Part shown: one piece after another, positions 31,752 to 32,220 of the stretch
Layout: every line of letters starts with the position of its first letter
Position numbering within the stretch: the first letter of the stretch is position 1
NCBI GenBank assembly: GCA_938023735.1
Contig: CALJDK010000054.1
Span: 1-32,220, forward strand
From: an uncultured Acidimicrobiales bacterium
Lineage (GTDB): Bacteria; Actinomycetota; Acidimicrobiia; Acidimicrobiales; SHLQ01
Direction of reading: 5' to 3'
Length of the DNA: 32,220 nucleotides
Notes under the pieces: generated by a model
Databases searched by the model: none
Told to the model about the DNA's origin: nothing
What the model saw: only the letters and a program-made list of their open reading frames with translations
Translations under genes and position numbers: made by a program

Positions 31752-32220
31752 CCATCGCCGCCCGCAGAACTGCCGCACCCAAGGCACATCTCCAGACCGC
31801 CCAACCGGGCGCCGGTGAGCGTGGATTCGCAATCGCCATGGTGTCGCTCCTCTTAATCCCCCTGCTCGGCTTCATGGCTCTGGCTATCGATGTTGGTGCC
31901 TGGTACACCCAGGCGACAAGAATTCAACGAGCGGCCGATGCGGCGGCGTTGTCGTCGGTTGTATGGATGCCCAACGTAGACCAGGCCGAGATCGTGGCGG
32001 CCGAGACGTTGGCCAAACATGGCATCGATCTCAGTGAGCAATTTGAGCACCCAGACCTCGGAACGATGGACCGATGGGAACTCATTGTCGAGCCGGTTCC
32101 GACCAACTCGTTCCAGGTTCGTGTGGCACTAACTGACAACAACGCGCCGATCTATTTCGGCGAGCTTTTCGTCGACAACGTGACGATCGCTCGTCAGGCG
32201 ATCGCCGAGTTTGTGAAGCC
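31748..32220 (+). CDS. TadG-like pilus-assembly protein (module 2, 3' end outside window)
   Basis: 157 complete codons are visible before the window ends. ERGFAIAMVSLLLIPLLGFM and ALAIDVGAWYTQATRIQRAADAAALSSVVWMP match the N-terminal domain of the module 1 TadG-like protein (AVDIGSFYVRAAKIQRAADAAALAG). The following region (DRWELIVEPVPTNSFQVRV, FFGEL-like IYFGELFVDNVTIARQAIAEF) also parallels module 1. ATG 31748 overlaps the previous stop (ATGA). The large exported part expected from the module 1 gene lies beyond the window. Confidence 0.83.
   Translation, partial: MTIAARRTAAPKAHLQTAQPGAGERGFAIAMVSLLLIPLLGFMALAIDVGAWYTQATRIQRAADAAALSSVVWMPNVDQAEIVAAETLAKHGIDLSEQFEHPDLGTMDRWELIVEPVPTNSFQVRVALTDNNAPIYFGELFVDNVTIARQAIAEFVK

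Overview
The window looks like a chromosomal segment from a deep-branching actinobacterium, most likely class Acidimicrobiia. This is inferred from gene content and order; no search was run. The evidence is high GC, frequent GTG starts, actinobacterial neighbourhoods (tig-clpP-clpX-folC-ndk and radical SAM-DUF2344-rne-rplU-rpmA), a complete mreBCD-mrdA-rodA elongation cluster, and Thr/Pro-rich linkers in exported proteins. There is no phage, insertion sequence or CRISPR array; most of the window is conserved housekeeping sequence.

Layout. 1-750: 3'-truncated lipoprotein with a DUF3179 domain (minus). 996-1916: acyl-ACP desaturase-like diiron protein (plus), convergent with a minus-strand group read HAD hydrolase > 2OG/Fe(II) oxygenase-like protein > DUF389 membrane protein (5307-1923). 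5308-5564: a 16-bp tandem repeat, a strong terminator and tRNA-Gly(TCC). 5660-6376: membrane-anchored HExxH protein. 6540-11409: tig, clpP, clpX, folC (chaperone/protease and folate). 11507-12817: Flp-type prepilin fused to a discoidin-like lectin domain. 12864-19505: ndk, then mreB-mreC-mreD-mrdA-rodA (cell elongation). 19506-19981: non-coding, with two 33-bp GACAC/GTGTC repeats. 19982-24791: radical SAM (TIGR03960), DUF2344 (TIGR03936), RNase E/G. 24857-26584: second Flp-type prepilin fused to two PKD-like plus unnamed domain units. 26644-27207: rplU-rpmA with a terminator. 27355 to the end: six overlapping genes forming two copies of TadE-TadE-TadG-like.

The most notable theme is a surface-pilus/adhesin set scattered through housekeeping operons. 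Two long proteins have a class III (Flp/Tad) prepilin N-terminus but carry large extracellular binding-type domains on Thr-rich stalks. Their upstream regions share an element of about 40 nt (GGGCC-N4-GGCC, GAAATCC, RTGTCGA) at matched distance from the start codon. Downstream is a duplicated minor-pilin module whose four TadE-like members share a four-cysteine plan. No prepilin peptidase, TadA ATPase, TadB/C platform or secretin gene lies in the window, so the assembly machine must be elsewhere.

Several genes (folC, ndk, the radical SAM gene, rplU, the HAD gene) have a TANNNT box 6-10 nt before the start codon and mostly no clear Shine-Dalgarno, which suggests leaderless or near-leaderless transcripts. 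Function calls rest on visible motifs and family knowledge; start sites are the least certain part.
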